Shown: one piece after another, positions 1 through 13,400 of the stretch
How positions within the stretch are numbered: position 1 is the stretch's first letter
Layout of the letters: every line of letters begins with the position of its first letter
From: Motacilla alba alba
Lineage: Eukaryota > Chordata > Aves > Passeriformes > Motacillidae
Length of the DNA stretch: 64,000 bases
Assembly (NCBI RefSeq): GCF_015832195.1
Contig: NC_052018.1
Coordinates: 28,362,115-28,426,114 of the forward strand
Direction: 5' to 3'
The notes under the pieces: generated by a model
What the model was told of the DNA's origin: nothing
What the model saw: the letters and a program-made list of their open reading frames with translations, nothing else
Databases searched by the model: none
Translations under genes and position numbers: made by a program

Positions 1-1644
1 CTTTCTCAACTACTTATTATTGATATGTAATTACAGCAATATTAATGGCAATCATCAAAGCTGTTCACTTAAATTCATATGATCCTCTCAGCAGATTTTA
101 TTAAAATACTGAATTCACAGTACCAGTGAATGAAATTATAATAATCCTAGAGGTGCGAGCATTATACAATTAATACTGAAGTATTAATACATTTTTGATG
201 TAATAGAATAATGTCCAAAGATGCTGTTTATCCATTCTCAAAATTTTTGCTTTCTACAAGATTAAGCAACCTGAAAGTCAATTAATTTCTGCATCTTAAT
301 TTATAGGACCACTATATACTGTAAATTACAAAATACAACCTACTTATCATAGGTCTAGTACTACTCCCACCGAAGTAGCCAGGCATTTTCCCATCAACTC
401 CAGTGGGAGTTCAATGAGACTCTTAAAATAAATTCTATTCTATTATCTTAATATTTCTGTCCTCCTCTTAGGTCAGATCATCTGTCCTGCATAATGAGAA
501 ATTGAAATACTTACAAAAGTGTAGGAGAGACACTATTGATATTGCATAATTTAAATTCCACAGTCATCTAATTTTGCATTAAAACTTAAGACGCTGTCAA
601 GTACAACAACACATCTAATACCTGTATTTGGATGTGTTGAATTGTACCTCAGCAATTCTGCTTTTGCTTCACTGGTTACAAATGGCACTTTGGTTATCAG
701 CTTCAGGTATCAGTATCTGCATCAATTGTAACTTAAATTTTTGAAGCTAAGAACATAGGTTCTTAGTGTGCCTTTTGGGTACTTGTCAGTTTTGTTCCCC
801 AGAGCTGACAAGAATCAACAACAAGGTCATTCACAGACTTTGGCTGTGATTATGCCCATGTACTGTAAGCTGTGAAAATTTGAAAAAAAACTACTGAAAT
901 TCTAGAACTTGAAAGAGTTTGCCATCTAAATTCAAATACTGTGCTTAGGAACTGAATTGAAATATTTGAATATTAGAACTTCACTGAAAATGAGAACCCC
1001 AAAGTTACATTTTTCATATATTGTCAAAACCACAAACTTTTTTTAAGAAGTTACTGAAAGTGAGGACATTAATTTTTTTGGATGGAAGAAACTCCATCTT
1101 GAGAATATAAACATTTTAAATAAACTGTCCTGTTGGCAATGTGAGCTGCTTTTAGTCAGAGAAGTAAGATTTAATCTCAGCGTGTATGTGATGGTTTAGT
1201 TAAAGAAGTAACAAAATTTACACTCCCAATTTGTGAATGTTGGTGCCCTTTCCACTGAATCAATCATATTACAATTTGTGATTTCAATTGTTTGGAGCAA
1301 TGTTTTGAGTTTTCAGATAATTGTGTTTTGCATTGCATGGGTTTTTTCATCTTTGAAAGATCTGTTTCGGAAAGTTGCTTATAAAGCTAATATCCATAAA
1401 GCACTGGTGCTAGTTCTTCTATTTTCTTTCAAAAGAACACTTTCTTTACTAAATAATAGAAAAATAGGGAACATTCCTTTGCATTTTGTTTTTCTTAGCA
1501 ACTTGTGTAGTATCACCCTAGAAAAATTATGTGGACGGGCACCAGACAGTTTGTGACGAGTCACTGCCTCTTTCACTTTGTGACACAGTTTTTACGTGTC
1601 ACACAGTTTTTTATATAAAACACGATTCATTGCTGTGGAGTATA
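1..1644. other. AT-rich non-coding DNA, nothing recognised
   Basis: No coding region, RNA gene or repeat family that I recognise. Reading frames are broken by frequent stops on both strands, and the few short ORFs show no domain or compositional sign of selection. It could be intergenic or intronic. Confidence 0.6.

Positions 1645-1680
<36 letters not shown>
1645..1680. repeat. (CAT)12 trinucleotide microsatellite
   Basis: Twelve uninterrupted CAT units. In one plus-strand frame they read as a histidine run inside a 92-codon ORF, but the flanks are ordinary AT-rich DNA, so the histidine run is a by-product. A pure array of this length is likely to be length-polymorphic. Confidence 0.95.
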
Positions 1681-1682
<2 letters not shown>

Positions 1683-4600
1683 ATCATCTTTGTCTCTTTT
1701 TAAAGTTATTAATGTAAATGAGTTCATGCACAACTTTTCAATCTCGTCTCTCTTGTCCTTCACACAAATGGAAGCAAAAACATTTGCATTCACTTTATAT
1801 TTTATTTGAAGTGGCAAGATTGCTGAGAAATCAGTTTTTTACTCTTAATCTGCAATTATTAGTTTCTTTGGAAGCCAAACTGTACTGATAATTGCTCTAT
1901 AAAGTCTCATTAGACAACCTCACAGTTTCCAGAAGATTGGAGATTTACTGTTGATTTTGCTAATGAGCATCTTTGAACTAGGCAAATGTGCACACCGATG
2001 TTCAGTTATGAGGAAAACAATGAAGTAAAGAGAACACTTTTGTGCACTCAAGAAATAGCCAGACAAGCTGGAGCCATATTTTAAAAATATGTTGAATGAG
2101 AAACAGCTGGGAAAGGCATACATAGCATCACATCTTTCCATGAAGAATAGAGGAAAGAAGTTTGAAAAGTTCGTTTTGGAAACAATAATGTTTTGGATGT
2201 GTTTCCAAAATGCCGTCACCAGGCTTCTGCAGCTTTCTGACATCCTATGAAATTGTGATAGCCTCAAATAAAGACTAGACTAATTTCACATAATTGCTAT
2301 TTTCATTGCACTTCTTATGCCTGTTGGGCTGACTGGCAAGCAGAAATTTAGTCCTTCATATTCTCATATTCTGTTTAAATACTGTCTGCATATTTATACC
2401 GCACTTGAAAATTTCAGAGGGAAAAAAATATCTACATAAGGAAAATACCAATATAGTAGAACTGTAGCAATGTCAATACAGTAAATGCTGTAATGTTTTA
2501 ATAATAATGACACATTAAAACCAGTTGTTAGCTTTGCTTATAAACCTCAAGTTATCCACATTTTTATGGGCAATATATTTTGCCAACATTACCTTACCTA
2601 AAAATTGTTGTCTTATTGTAGGTTGCCATTTAATAGTTCTAATCGCATGGTTGTTATATGTTACTTTGATAGCTGACACCACTTCATTCAGCGATAAGTT
2701 TAAAAATAGCTTTCTTCAAAACTGAATGTCTTTTCAAGGAATATAGTCTCTCCTTGATGCATACATATATCTCCTAAAAATGTTAACAGTCTTTTATGAA
2801 GTCATTGCTAGAGAACATAATTTAAGAACACTAAATACTTCTGTAGTGTGTTTATAACAATCATATCTCAAAGTGCTTGATTCTAACTTTATTTACAAGG
2901 CAGCTCTGAATTTAGGGTAGTTTGACATTAAGATTCATTATTCAGCTACTGAGGGAAAATACAAGCTAATGTACTAGACTATCTACAGAAATTATCAGCC
3001 ATCTTGATTATCAACTCATCACAGCTATCTTTTATCTGTATTATTAATTTAATGAAACTGGGACAGATCCTTTGCCTAGGTAAATCTTTTTCAACATAAC
3101 ATATTATTCATAAGAATACAAAGGAGAGGAAAGGGTAACTAAAATATGGTTTCTCATGTTGTTTTCAACCCTTCCCAAACTGTTTGTAAGCTCAAAACTT
3201 TGATTTAATGTTCATAAATACTAGTTCTGTTGAAGCCAGTGAGTCATATTTCTGCTTATGTAATGGCATTGGAATCAATGGAATTAAATCAGGAAAAAAG
3301 GGCCAAACAGAAGCTTCAGCATGTGTCTTGGAACAAAATACTCATCTAGTGAATCACTGTTTCATCTGTGTGCCAATTTGACCAAAATGGTTATTTCATG
3401 AATATACATATGCATATGAGGGAAAATTTGGAATTGCAATTATAATTAATTCTGTATTGAAATAACATGATTCAGCAGGTCCTACCTACTTCTTTTTCCC
3501 AGGTAGAAATACATGTGTATCAATAAGGAGCATAAAAATCAGAGAAAATGCTTCTGTTTAATGGCTTTATATGAAGATTGTGGCAAAGTCCTCAGTAGTA
3601 TACTTCACTTCCACATACCCTGAGCAACTCACTTCGTTAAATGTCATTTCTTTTCAATTTTTTTCTTTTTTTTAACTGAGTTTTTCTCATGCTCTTAGCA
3701 ATATTCCTTCTCCTATCCCTAAAACAGAAATTCCACTTTAATATTGTATTAAAAAAACACAACCTAAATACTGCAGGTGGCTTAGGAGAATTCCTTTGGA
3801 GGATCTATAATGTTCCTGTGCATAGCTATTTATTTGTGTGATTGAGAGGAGTCTGAGTCTGGAGTGGATCTGTGAGCCTTGTGACCTTATATTACATAGA
3901 ACTCAGCACCTAGGGAGCCCTGGTATCCAGAGGAAAATGACTCCTATATTCCAATTCTAAGAATTTTTATGCATTAAACTTTGAAAGAGATGCTGCAACA
4001 TTTGCATCTTAATACCAAGCACTTTTAGTTAATATAGGTTTTCTTCTTCAGAAATAGCGAGAAAGTACATGAAAAAAATTTCTTTTCCTTGAATTATTTT
4101 ACCTATAAGTAAAAATTTTAAGTTGATCTCCAAACTCTAAATATCCTGTTGTTATTTACATCAATAAAATTGGAATGTGATGTGGATTACACATGGTGCT
4201 AGACCAGAACAGCAGCAGCCTCCACTTATTTTGCACAGCGGATGCAGAAAAGCAAAAAATATTATCTCTTCTTAATTTGTTTAATATTTACGAATCTAAT
4301 TTACTATTTATATTATTAATAGCAGGCAGTTTATCTAGCTGTTGTAGTCTAGGAGTTGCTACAAAAAGAGACCTCTAGCAGCATCTGTAGATATTTATGC
4401 ATGCAGTATGCTCTTGGGTTTGATGTCCACCAGTATAGCTTTAGCCTGCCATGGATATTTGCCTCTGAAATAACATATTTTTTCACTAGTGTTTCTAGCA
4501 CCCTTGCAGTGAAAGCAGGAGTTTTTATGAAGACATGTTAAATCAGCATCATATCAAAAGTATTTTCAGTGATGAAGTGTATGGTCATTCCCCACATAAA

Positions 4601-5220
4601 TTCTTCAGTGTAGAGAATTCTGTAGTGATGGCTGCACTAGAAAAAAACAAAAGGCAGCACAAAGTAAATCCTCCCAAACACAAATATATTGATGTTGGGA
4701 GGAGAGAATACCCTTCCTATTGAATCACTTCGTACAACCGTCCAGGAAAGCTACAGAAAGGTAAAAACCAAATTCTTGAAATATAATGTATTCAGGTAGT
4801 AGTCGATGTGTTAATACATTTGTAACTCTACTGCAAGCTTGTTGGTATAAACAGTTTATGTAGTTTCAGTATGGTCTCACAGAAGGAGAAAACCATGCTG
4901 CCACAGTTGCTTAAATTATGTTTGCTTCCAACATAGTCTTTCTTCCACCCTTATTCAATGTCTGCAGAGTACCAGCTTTTAGTCCTAACAGGTATGACAT
5001 TGTGAAAAACCATTATAACTGTGAAGTAAAGACTGGAAAAAGGAGGACATGTTCTATGGTGGATCAGGCACAGCCCCTTCCCATGAGGAACCAACACAAG
5101 AGAAGAAAAACAGCACGTGAAGAATGGAGCACCAGAAGAAAACCTTTATGTCCTGGCTGCAACATCCCTGCCTGCTGTCTCACTGAAAACACTGAATGCA
5201 ACTTGCAGCATGAACAAGCA
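1681..5220. other. AT-rich non-coding DNA, nothing recognised
   Basis: No gene or clear repeat family. The last 230 bases (about 4990-5220) are richer in G and C than the rest and run straight into an LTR fragment, so they may be a diverged part of that element. Short ORFs here (61 to 102 codons) have no recognisable domain. Confidence 0.5.
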
Positions 5221-5558
5221 AGGTGAGGGTGGTGTCTGGAATGAAGCTGAGCCTGGGAAAGGAGGAGGAAAAACTGTTTACCCTTAGTGTGTAAATGTTT
5301 GATTCCAGGGTTTTTTAAATTTTATTTTGTTTCCCTCTACCTGAATCAGTAATTAAATACTTATTTTAATTGGCAATAAATTAAGTAAATTATTCCAAGT
5401 CAGATCTGCATTGCCTGCAACAGTAACTGTAATCTCCCAAATCTCCCCTTCTTAAACTTGCTCCCATTCTTCCTTTTTTCTCTCCCTGTCCTGATTAGGG
5501 GGAAGTAAGAGAGCAGCTGGATGGGCCTTTGGCTGCCAGCCAGTGCCAACGCACCACA
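5221..5558 (+). mobile_element. Endogenous retrovirus LTR fragment, sense (family with CACCACA end)
   Basis: The 3' part of an LTR. It contains the family's stretch reading GAAGCTGAGCCTGGGAAAG, a polyadenylation signal AATAAA at 5375-5380, a pyrimidine-rich stretch, then a GCAGCTGGATGGGC...GCCAGCCAG segment and a terminal GCACCACA ending at 5558. The same order recurs at 22540-23057 and 42893-43597. The family is recalled as a common bird ERV LTR; its formal name is uncertain. The 5' boundary is poorly defined and no target-site duplication was identified. No retroviral coding sequence is attached. Confidence 0.65.
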
Positions 5559-7869
5559 GAGTAAAATTTTATTTTAGAGCAGCTATCATTTAGAAAGCAG
5601 ATGTGAAAAAAATTTCTATTATCACCCTTGCTGAAACAGATTCAGCTATAAAACACAAAGCAAATGGGAGTCTGATTGGGGACAAAATATCTTTCCTTGA
5701 CTACTTATACTGTCAAAATTATTCTTATTAATGACAAAGAATAGAATTAAATTAACCAGTCTAATAACTCTTTACATGATGAAGTGATCCAAAACACAAA
5801 TGAAATTTACTGCGATCCAGCTTCTCATGAGCAGACAGCGACTAGACTGCACAAAAACATTTATGAAGCCCCAGTATTTTTTAGATAGACTGTGAAAAAA
5901 CCTTCAGGTTCCATAACATACCAATGGCATATAGGAAATAATAAGAAAAGGAAGCACTGCTAGTGTATCACCAGTTACTAATTTAATTCTGAGCAACTGG
6001 AAGATGGGTGTTACCATAAGTAGTGACAACATAAACATTGCATATACATGTGTAAGTATACCAGTGACACAGACAGAGTACAGCACTTTGCTGCCCAGCT
6101 TAAGCTTCCTGTCTGTTTTGCTGCTAAAAGTAAAAGAAATCTGAGTTTCACTATGAAGAATATTACCATTGTCCACATCTCTTTTATGAACAATTCTTAT
6201 CATACATAAGTCTTCCATGTTGTATCATTCTCTGAGGACCTGGCTGGTTCAAGCTATAAGCGGAAAGATTGTCATCAGAAAGACCAGAAGAACATCTCAT
6301 AATATCAGTGAGGGTGGCACTTCCCTTAGGATGGTGATGTTTTGCGTTTTCTTTCAGTATTCAGAGCTGAGCATCTTAATTTTTATTAATATACTAGAAT
6401 ATCTGCGTTTTGTGTGGTTTTCTATTCTAATTGTATCTTTACTGGATGGTGAATTGAATAGAAACCATTCTATGACTGTATGAAATAGCTCACAAAATCC
6501 TCACTTTCTCTCAATGTATTGTTTCTACTTGCTGTGTGTTCACCGTTCTACTCCCTATATTGCAGCTCATGTTCTCAGTATCGCAATAGAGTCTCAATAT
6601 GAGAACTAGTTCTCCGTGCTGAAAGGGTGTATATAACCCCCTTTGACTGAAATATAGCCTTCACAGATTGGGATTAGGAGGACAAAGACAGAACACACAG
6701 ATGATCATGGAGAAACTATCTTCATTGTTGCTTTTCCAAGATGCCAAGCAGCAAGTTACAAATGTTAGGAAACTATGAAACATGCCTAGACCCTAATCCT
6801 GCCAGGAGTTCTGTATTAACCTAGTGCTGAAATCACACAAAGCCCTATGCATTGATGGATACCTTTTTTAACAGAACCAAGACCTCATGTTCTTCTACCT
6901 ACATTATTTTCACACAGTACTTTCCCTCCAATAATTATTCCATTTTAAAATATTTGCCATCTACCATTTTTCTAAACTAAGAATTAGCTTGATTGCATTT
7001 TCACATTACATCCATTTACAACAACAGGCCTATTGCCAACAGCTAAAGCGATCTTTAAAGACAAGTTTTGTGGAATATAAGGTCTTTGAGGTTATTCTTT
7101 TCTCTCAGTACAGAAGTCAAATTGTCCTCCCACTTACTCTTCTTTTTAATATCCCAATGAGAGAATTACTATTAATTATAAGATGCAGTGATAGAAACAA
7201 TGTAAAATGTACGTGTGTAATACAAATCATTGTTATCCATAAGTCAAACCCTTAGTCAAGATTTATGTTAATCAATAGATGTACTTTATATAGTACTTCC
7301 CAGTGCAAAATTGGGCATATTGCAATACATCACACTCTTTGCTAATTACAGGGTTTTAAAGTTTTCTTCTAAGGAATTCATCTTTACAGAATGCTATCTT
7401 TATCACTTTGGTATCCATTAGTGCTGCCATTTCCCATGTATCATGATGCTGTCCTAAGCCAAAATTCTTTGCAACACTTATGAGTCAGATACACAAAATC
7501 AGTTCAAGTTAAAACCTGTCACCAGTCATTTGCCTGATAGATTATCTATCATCCTTGTTGATTTTTTGCTCAGATTGGATTAAAATATAAAATTCAAGAG
7601 CCAATCCTGACTGCATTTTTCTTATCATTGTATGTAAGTTTGAACTTGCATTTTAAAACAGAGAACTAGAATAATTAACTCTCTTTTCAAATGTGAAAAT
7701 GAAAGACACAAAACATAGTATATTCTTAGACTTTTTTATACCATCAGCATAAAGAGTCTGTTACTTGGGGATTTTTCCTTTTGTCTTCTGTAAGATTGAA
7801 CTATGGTGGTAAACAGAAAGTACTTGTCACTAGGAGCTTGTCAAGCACACTTAACTATCAGTATAAAGA
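5559..7869. other. AT-rich non-coding DNA, nothing recognised
   Basis: Ordinary AT-rich sequence with scattered short ORFs on both strands (longest 104 codons, minus strand near 5904-6218). None has a recognisable domain. No RNA gene or clear repeat was seen. Confidence 0.55.
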
Positions 7870-8135
7870 ACTAAAAGGAGATGATGATATGAAGGGAAGA
7901 TAGCAAAAGTCTATGAACCTGTGAAGAGCATAGTGGACGTGGAGGAACTGTTCAGCTGTTTATTCTCTATTCCATTGCACAGACTTGCGACCCTCATTTG
8001 AAGCTACTAGAATACAGATTCAGACTAATCAAGTACAACTGATTCTCCACATCGTAGCAAAGAGATCGGCAGTACTCCTTGACAAAGAATGCCGTGGATA
8101 AAAAAAAAAACCATGGAAGTTTAAGTTGAGATAAA
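7870..8135 (+). mobile_element. Old CR1/L3-like LINE 3' fragment, sense
   Basis: The order of motifs fits the 3' untranslated part of an old CR1/L3-type LINE: a block reading AGCATAGTGGACGTGGAGG, a middle block with ACAGATTCAGACTAA, then CTCCTTGACAAAGAATGCCGTGGAT near 8075-8100, which matches the family's segment for 'gaactccttgccaaaggatgc'. It is heavily diverged and carries an A11 run near 8101. No coding capacity. A search with bird or reptile CR1/L3 consensus sequences would settle it. Confidence 0.55.
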
Positions 8136-11100
8136 CTGAAGCCAAGTTTAGGATGGTAAAGTGCTGCCTGTCCCATTATAGCTGTGCATTTTCCAAGTTT
8201 ATGAAGCAAACACAATGCAAAGTCAATTGTCTTGGTTTAAGTGCATTTCAAATAAATGTTCATTCTATCTCAACTTTGTTAGCAGTATCTGTTGTTACAT
8301 CATTTAAACATGGTATTTATTAGTTATTTTTTCCTCTGAAACATAGTAAGTACATACATATGACCTTTAAAAACACTAATAGCCTCAGACTGCGCCAGAT
8401 AGCTTATCTTAAAAAATGATAATGTCCATGTTTAGTATACTGACACTATTACCATCATTTGTAGTTGACTACTTTCCCATTGAAATGTGTGACTGATTTA
8501 CTATCTAATAGTTCTAAGGGAAACTCTTATCAAAGGTTAAAAAAGATAACCTTTCAAATCTGTAATTTTAAGGTTTTATTTCCAAAGGTGAAACACCCTG
8601 CATCATCATCTTTTGAATCATTTCCAGTAGTTAAAATGTTCATTTGGTCACCCTAACTGATTTGGAGGTCAAATTTATTTTCCATTTCCACCTTCCACTT
8701 TTCTGCTATCCACTAATGTTATTAACTGTAAATTTATTTATTTTCTTGATTGTGCTTTCTGAAATGCATAGATATAATACTGAGATTGTTTTTTGTAATC
8801 TGATTATTATTACTTGAAACATATTTATGTCAATTCTTTCAGATTCATTACTCAGGTTCCTTAAATTTTTCACTTCTCATTGTTTAATTCCCTTTGGTCT
8901 ACTTCCTTGTCAACAGTTCTTATCCTGGCTTTTCTCACTAGTCGTGTTCTGTGAAAAAAAAGCTTTTTGTACTATTGAACCAAGACCTCTTTTTACCACA
9001 TCTGAGCTTGTTTGACTCAGAAGAGGGCTAGCCCATGCAATCATATAACCAGCATAAAATAAGTGAACTTTATAGCCTCAGCCCAAGTCTGTTTTACTTT
9101 CCTTTGTGTATACCTGTGACCTAGTTCATACCTTTTCTATTACCTCTTTGCTACAAGGTTATTCTTTGTTCCATATCCAGATTCACACACTAATGATTTC
9201 CTTCTGTTTCTTAGCATGTAAAATATTGTGTCCTGGTTTTCCTTTTTCTCTGGATTCCATAAGCTCTTTGTTTTGTAAAATTCTTAACAACACCATGAAA
9301 AGAAAAGATATGGCAAAGGCCATAGTAATATTTTTCCTGACACATTTTAGTCATGATTAGTGAGGCATAATTAGCACAGTATCATAAAATTATCAACATA
9401 CCTATGATCAGAATGAGCTGGGTATTTAATACATCCTAAGTATAATCCTCAGGTGCTTGAAACAGTCAGAATTAGGGCTTTTGATAACCGTGCCAGCAGC
9501 CAAGGGACAGATTTCCTGCTATTATCTACAAATCCTAGCCTGCATTAGAATATGAAAGTGGACTAAATGCTTGCTATCCACACCTAAGTATTATTATCGC
9601 AAGCAATTTATACTACACTGTTCTCCAAATCATTTCATGAGTGGCACTTTCTGAGCTCAGGGATGTTATTATTGTATTTCATGACCAGATTTTGATTTGT
9701 AAAAAAATGTAGCCCATCAAATAATGTCAAATGTATAAAAAAATGGATATCCTGTAATTTTAGGAGGGTAGACGCCTACTTGCATTCTGTTAAATTCTGC
9801 AACTTCTATCTGAGAGGCTGGAAAAGATGAGACGTGCATGAGATATAGCAAAAGCCACTAATTACCATCAGTAGACATTTCACAAGAAGATTATGCAATA
9901 TAAAGGGTAAAGTTGTAGAATAGATGGTTGGTTGTCTCAGATTAAGGAAAAATAATTGGGTGACACACTCATAGAGAAAGAATTGATAAAGATGCAGATG
10001 TGAATCCTAGGTTTTGGTGCACTCAGGGTACTGAACCAAAATTAAAAATTATGGCAGAAAATATAGTTTCTATGCATTTTGCAATATTATATTCGAAATT
10101 GTTGCAAAAAAGCATTAGGAATGCATTTTATTAGATTTTAGAAAAATGTAGATGATAATGTATTAGTACAGGCTAGCTATGTACAGAAAATGCAATCCCC
10201 AAAACAATACTTATTAAATAAGCAGAAAATTTTTCTACTGAGAGGAAAAACCCTATTTATTTGCTTATTTATCATTTACTAACCATTTTACTTATACACT
10301 TTCAGAATTTCTCCTGATAATGATAGAGAATATCAAGACTCTGTCTTTATTGATAACTGATAAGTGATTACAGAAATCATGAAGGGTTTTTGCCTATGTG
10401 AAATATTGATAATAACATTTCAGTCTTTTGGGAACTGTTACCTCTTCAATCCTTGGTAAAATGTCAATCCACAGATTATGCTGAAAGAAATAGAGGCACT
10501 GCGTCCTGCCAGCAGCATAGATTCACATTTGTCTGTGTCAAATTCTTCTGTTAGGGTTGAGAATACATCATTTTCTGGCTGATCCATTCCCAGTGACTAC
10601 CTCCACACAGCTCCAAATTTCTTCTGAGAATACTTTGCAGCTGCTTTTAACTGCTGTGTTTGCACCAAGGTGCCAACCCTTGCTTTCCATACAGGCGCTA
10701 AGGTAGCTAAAAAACATGTTTTCTCCTGTCCTCTGAGTTCATTTTCGAGAGCCAAAGTGAAACAGTGATATATATAGATATCAAAGCATTATAACCAATC
10801 TATTGATGTATCAGATCAGTATAGCTTTGTATTACATACATATATAACCTCATATTATAGTCCAGAATGCCATTACACTTACAACTGAAATTTCTGCATA
10901 TCTGTCATCTATAATTCATTGCAAAGAAAGTGTCTGACACAAACTTACTAAGATAAAAGGAGGAAAAATAGAATCTGGTCACACTGACTGGACAGTCTAT
11001 TTATCTGAGTTATTTTTATCTGCAAAAATTTTCTAAGCAATGGAAGGGATCACATTTGCAGACACTGACAAAGATTACCCCTTTTCACTTGCAGCTCTTT

Positions 11101-11572
11101 CTCAGCAGCACCTTCTTCTCTATAGGTGTTAGGGGTAAATAGCAAAACACTCCAACCAAAATATTTTATTTACGGCATACATCTCTGTATGATACATTAG
11201 CCTATTTCTTTCTTTCTTTACATATACTCTACAGTAGACTGCAAATTATGGAATTCCTACAAAAAACCTAAGGATGTGCTTCTAATTAAGCAGTTTTAAG
11301 AGTGTGCTCAGCAGTTAATATGTCCTGCACATGATTTTGATCTATTTTTCCCACCAACAGGATATTCTGGAGTGACATAAGTTAAGACAGAGAGGAACAT
11401 AAATTGAAATAAAAATCATAACAACCGACAATATCCTTTTGCCTAAGATCCTGCGCACAGTGTAGTGTAGCTGACAAGTACCTCTTATGTTACAATAGTG
11501 CATGGTACTTTCTAATACAAGAAATTAATTTGTTAAGTGATACTTCACTGCAATGAAGCATGAAGCTTCAAG

Positions 11573-11578
<6 letters not shown>
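8136..11578. other. AT-rich non-coding DNA; one GC-richer patch
   Basis: No gene or repeat recognised. The stretch from about 10480 to 10760 is noticeably less AT-rich than its surroundings and may be an old, unrecognised repeat or a conserved segment. The rest is featureless with stop codons in all frames. Confidence 0.5.

Positions 11579-11612
<34 letters not shown>
11579..11612. repeat. (TA)17 dinucleotide microsatellite
   Basis: Seventeen uninterrupted TA units, followed by CACATATA. Pure TA arrays of this length are prone to slippage and can extrude cruciforms. Confidence 0.95.
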
Positions 11613-11620
<8 letters not shown>

Positions 11621-12256
11621 ATCCCATAAAACAAGTTTTTCCAAAAACATCAGTAATAGGTCAGCTAGTTTGCCCCATTAATATGTTAATATGGAAAGAT
11701 TAGAAAACCTATTCCTATTTTCTTTGAAAATGTATTGTAGTTGATGGAGTGACTCACTTCCCTTGTAGGAGACAAGTAAAAATATGTTCACTGATATAAA
11801 AAAGTGATTTAACAAAGTTTGATAGGAAGTGAAACAGTGGTTTATCAAGATTCAATGGCAAGGTACACTTGATTATTTACCTTATAGAGGAGAGTCTATA
11901 ACTGTCATAGAAACACTCCACACACACTGAGTCATGGGATTCAGAAATATCCCTTTGTATTCTATATTCCATTTCAGAGAAGGGTTTACACGCATCTTAG
12001 TCCTAGACATGGTCAACATTTATGTCTAAAAGAACACATTCACAATCAATCTCCCACATCACTCACTCAAACGTCAATGTTTAGCATGCTATTAGTCGCT
12101 TACTCTTGCAGCAAGAAATCTCTGAGTCTTGAGATGTGTCTCTGCTCAAGATGAGATCCTGGCGTGCAGGAAAGCTCAATGAACCCTGTGCTCTCCACTG
12201 TTTATTAAAATTATAATGCCTGCTTTATTTTTAGTTAAGTCCAGTAATTTTAGGTA
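11613..12256. other. AT-rich DNA, then an unclassified less AT-rich segment
   Basis: The first 400 bases are featureless. From about 12080 the composition shifts (for example CTTGCAGCAAGAAATCTCTG and GATCCTGGCGTGCAGG). A similar texture resumes after the CR1 end, at about 12480-12620, so the CR1 piece may sit inside an older repeat. I cannot name that repeat. Confidence 0.4.
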
Positions 12257-12446
12257 CTGGACTAGACTGCCCAGAGAAGTTGTGGATGCCCCATTCCTGC
12301 ATGTGTTCAAGGCCAGGCTGGATGAGGCATTGAGCAACCTGGTCTAGTGGGAGATGTCGCTGCCCATGACAGAGGATTGGAAATGGATGAACTTTAAGGT
12401 CCTTTCCAACCTAAACCATTCTTTGATTCTATGATTCGGTGATTGA
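12257..12446 (+). mobile_element. CR1 LINE 3' end, sense
   Basis: A 5'-truncated CR1. It contains CTGCCCAGAGAAGTTGTGGA, then AAGGCCAGGCTGGATGAGGC, then TCCTTTCCAACCTAAACCATTC. It ends in the diagnostic CR1 tail of imperfect ATTCTATG octamers (TTCTTTGATTCTATGATTC) at about 12418-12440. Only the 3' untranslated region is present, which is the usual result of truncated target-primed reverse transcription. It is moderately diverged. Confidence 0.88.
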
Positions 12447-12899
12447 ATTATAGCCATATTTGACTACCAGCAAGATGTCTGAGTTACCTATTCCACGCAG
12501 CTCTTGGCTACCATGTTGCCATTCATCTCCCAAGCTATGTTGCTAATTCATCTTCCGAAGTCCAGAGTAACCTGGACGCAGCATCTCAGCTTCCACAGGT
12601 AGTATGTGCACAATGCCACAATGCTTGCAGTGATAGAGGTCATGCAGTTTCTCTAGCAAATGTGTTCTAATGCTTAACTATTTTTCTAGCATAAAAAAAA
12701 AAAACTAACTAAAATATCCTGACATAAGAAGTGCTCACTTCTTAACCTATTTACAGGTGACTTGGAGAAAACTGCTTATTACCTTACTCCTGTAAGATAT
12801 ATTCTATATATAATGCCTATTATTTTATCTTTCTTTCTCCTTTTTTTCTACATAAAATAACCCAATTTCTTCAATAACTTAGGCAATTATTCTCTGTCC
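12447..12899. other. Unclassified segment between two CR1 pieces
   Basis: From about 12480 to 12620 the sequence is less AT-rich and may continue the segment seen at 12080-12256. The remainder is AT-rich with a short A-run near 12692. No gene recognised. Confidence 0.4.
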
Positions 12900-13400
12900 T
12901 CATTTCATGTGGCTGATTATTTCCACCTTGCAAATGTCCTTATAGAATTTAATCTCTTTTTCTGAAAGTTTCTTCATTTTCTCAAAATTATTCTGAATCC
13001 AACTTCATTGTGCTTGCAGATTCCAAAAGGTTGATGTCATCTGTAAATTTAATCAGTGTGCATGCGATTCTATCAGCCAGGCTGTTAATAAAACTGTTGA
13101 ACACTACTAGAGCCATCACAGGGTCCCTTAGAATTCTGCTCAGTCCATTCCTCAAGTTTCACAGTAAACCTTTAATAACTGTTCTTTTTGTACGCCTTTA
13201 CAATCAAGTTTTTGTACATCTGGGAGGAATCCTATGGGGAAAATATTGTAGGCCATATCAAAAGAATTGCAAAAATCAAGCTATATGGTGTTTCCTACTT
13301 CTCACCTGCAATTGCTAAGTTTTTCATCTTATAAAATAGCCAGAGTGTGAATAGTTCTTGATGAAGGAAAGTTGGTGGCTGCTCATTCACTTGGTCATTC
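12900..13400 (-). mobile_element. Old CR1/L3-like LINE reverse transcriptase fragment, antisense
   Basis: Read on the minus strand this is part of the reverse transcriptase of an old CR1/L3-type LINE. The catalytic region appears as KFTDDIN, with the two aspartates encoded by the complement of 13036-13041, where intact elements have FADDTKL. Upstream on that strand come diverged versions of the 'LFNIFINDL' and 'KAFD' regions. The part nearest 13400 matches the family's segment for a 'ttcttgatgaa...ggctgct' antisense motif. Stops and frameshifts are frequent, so it is non-functional and ancient. Confidence 0.65.

Noticed and set aside
1531..1809. ORF with a histidine run
   Set aside because: The histidines come from the (CAT)12 microsatellite; flanks show no protein-like features.
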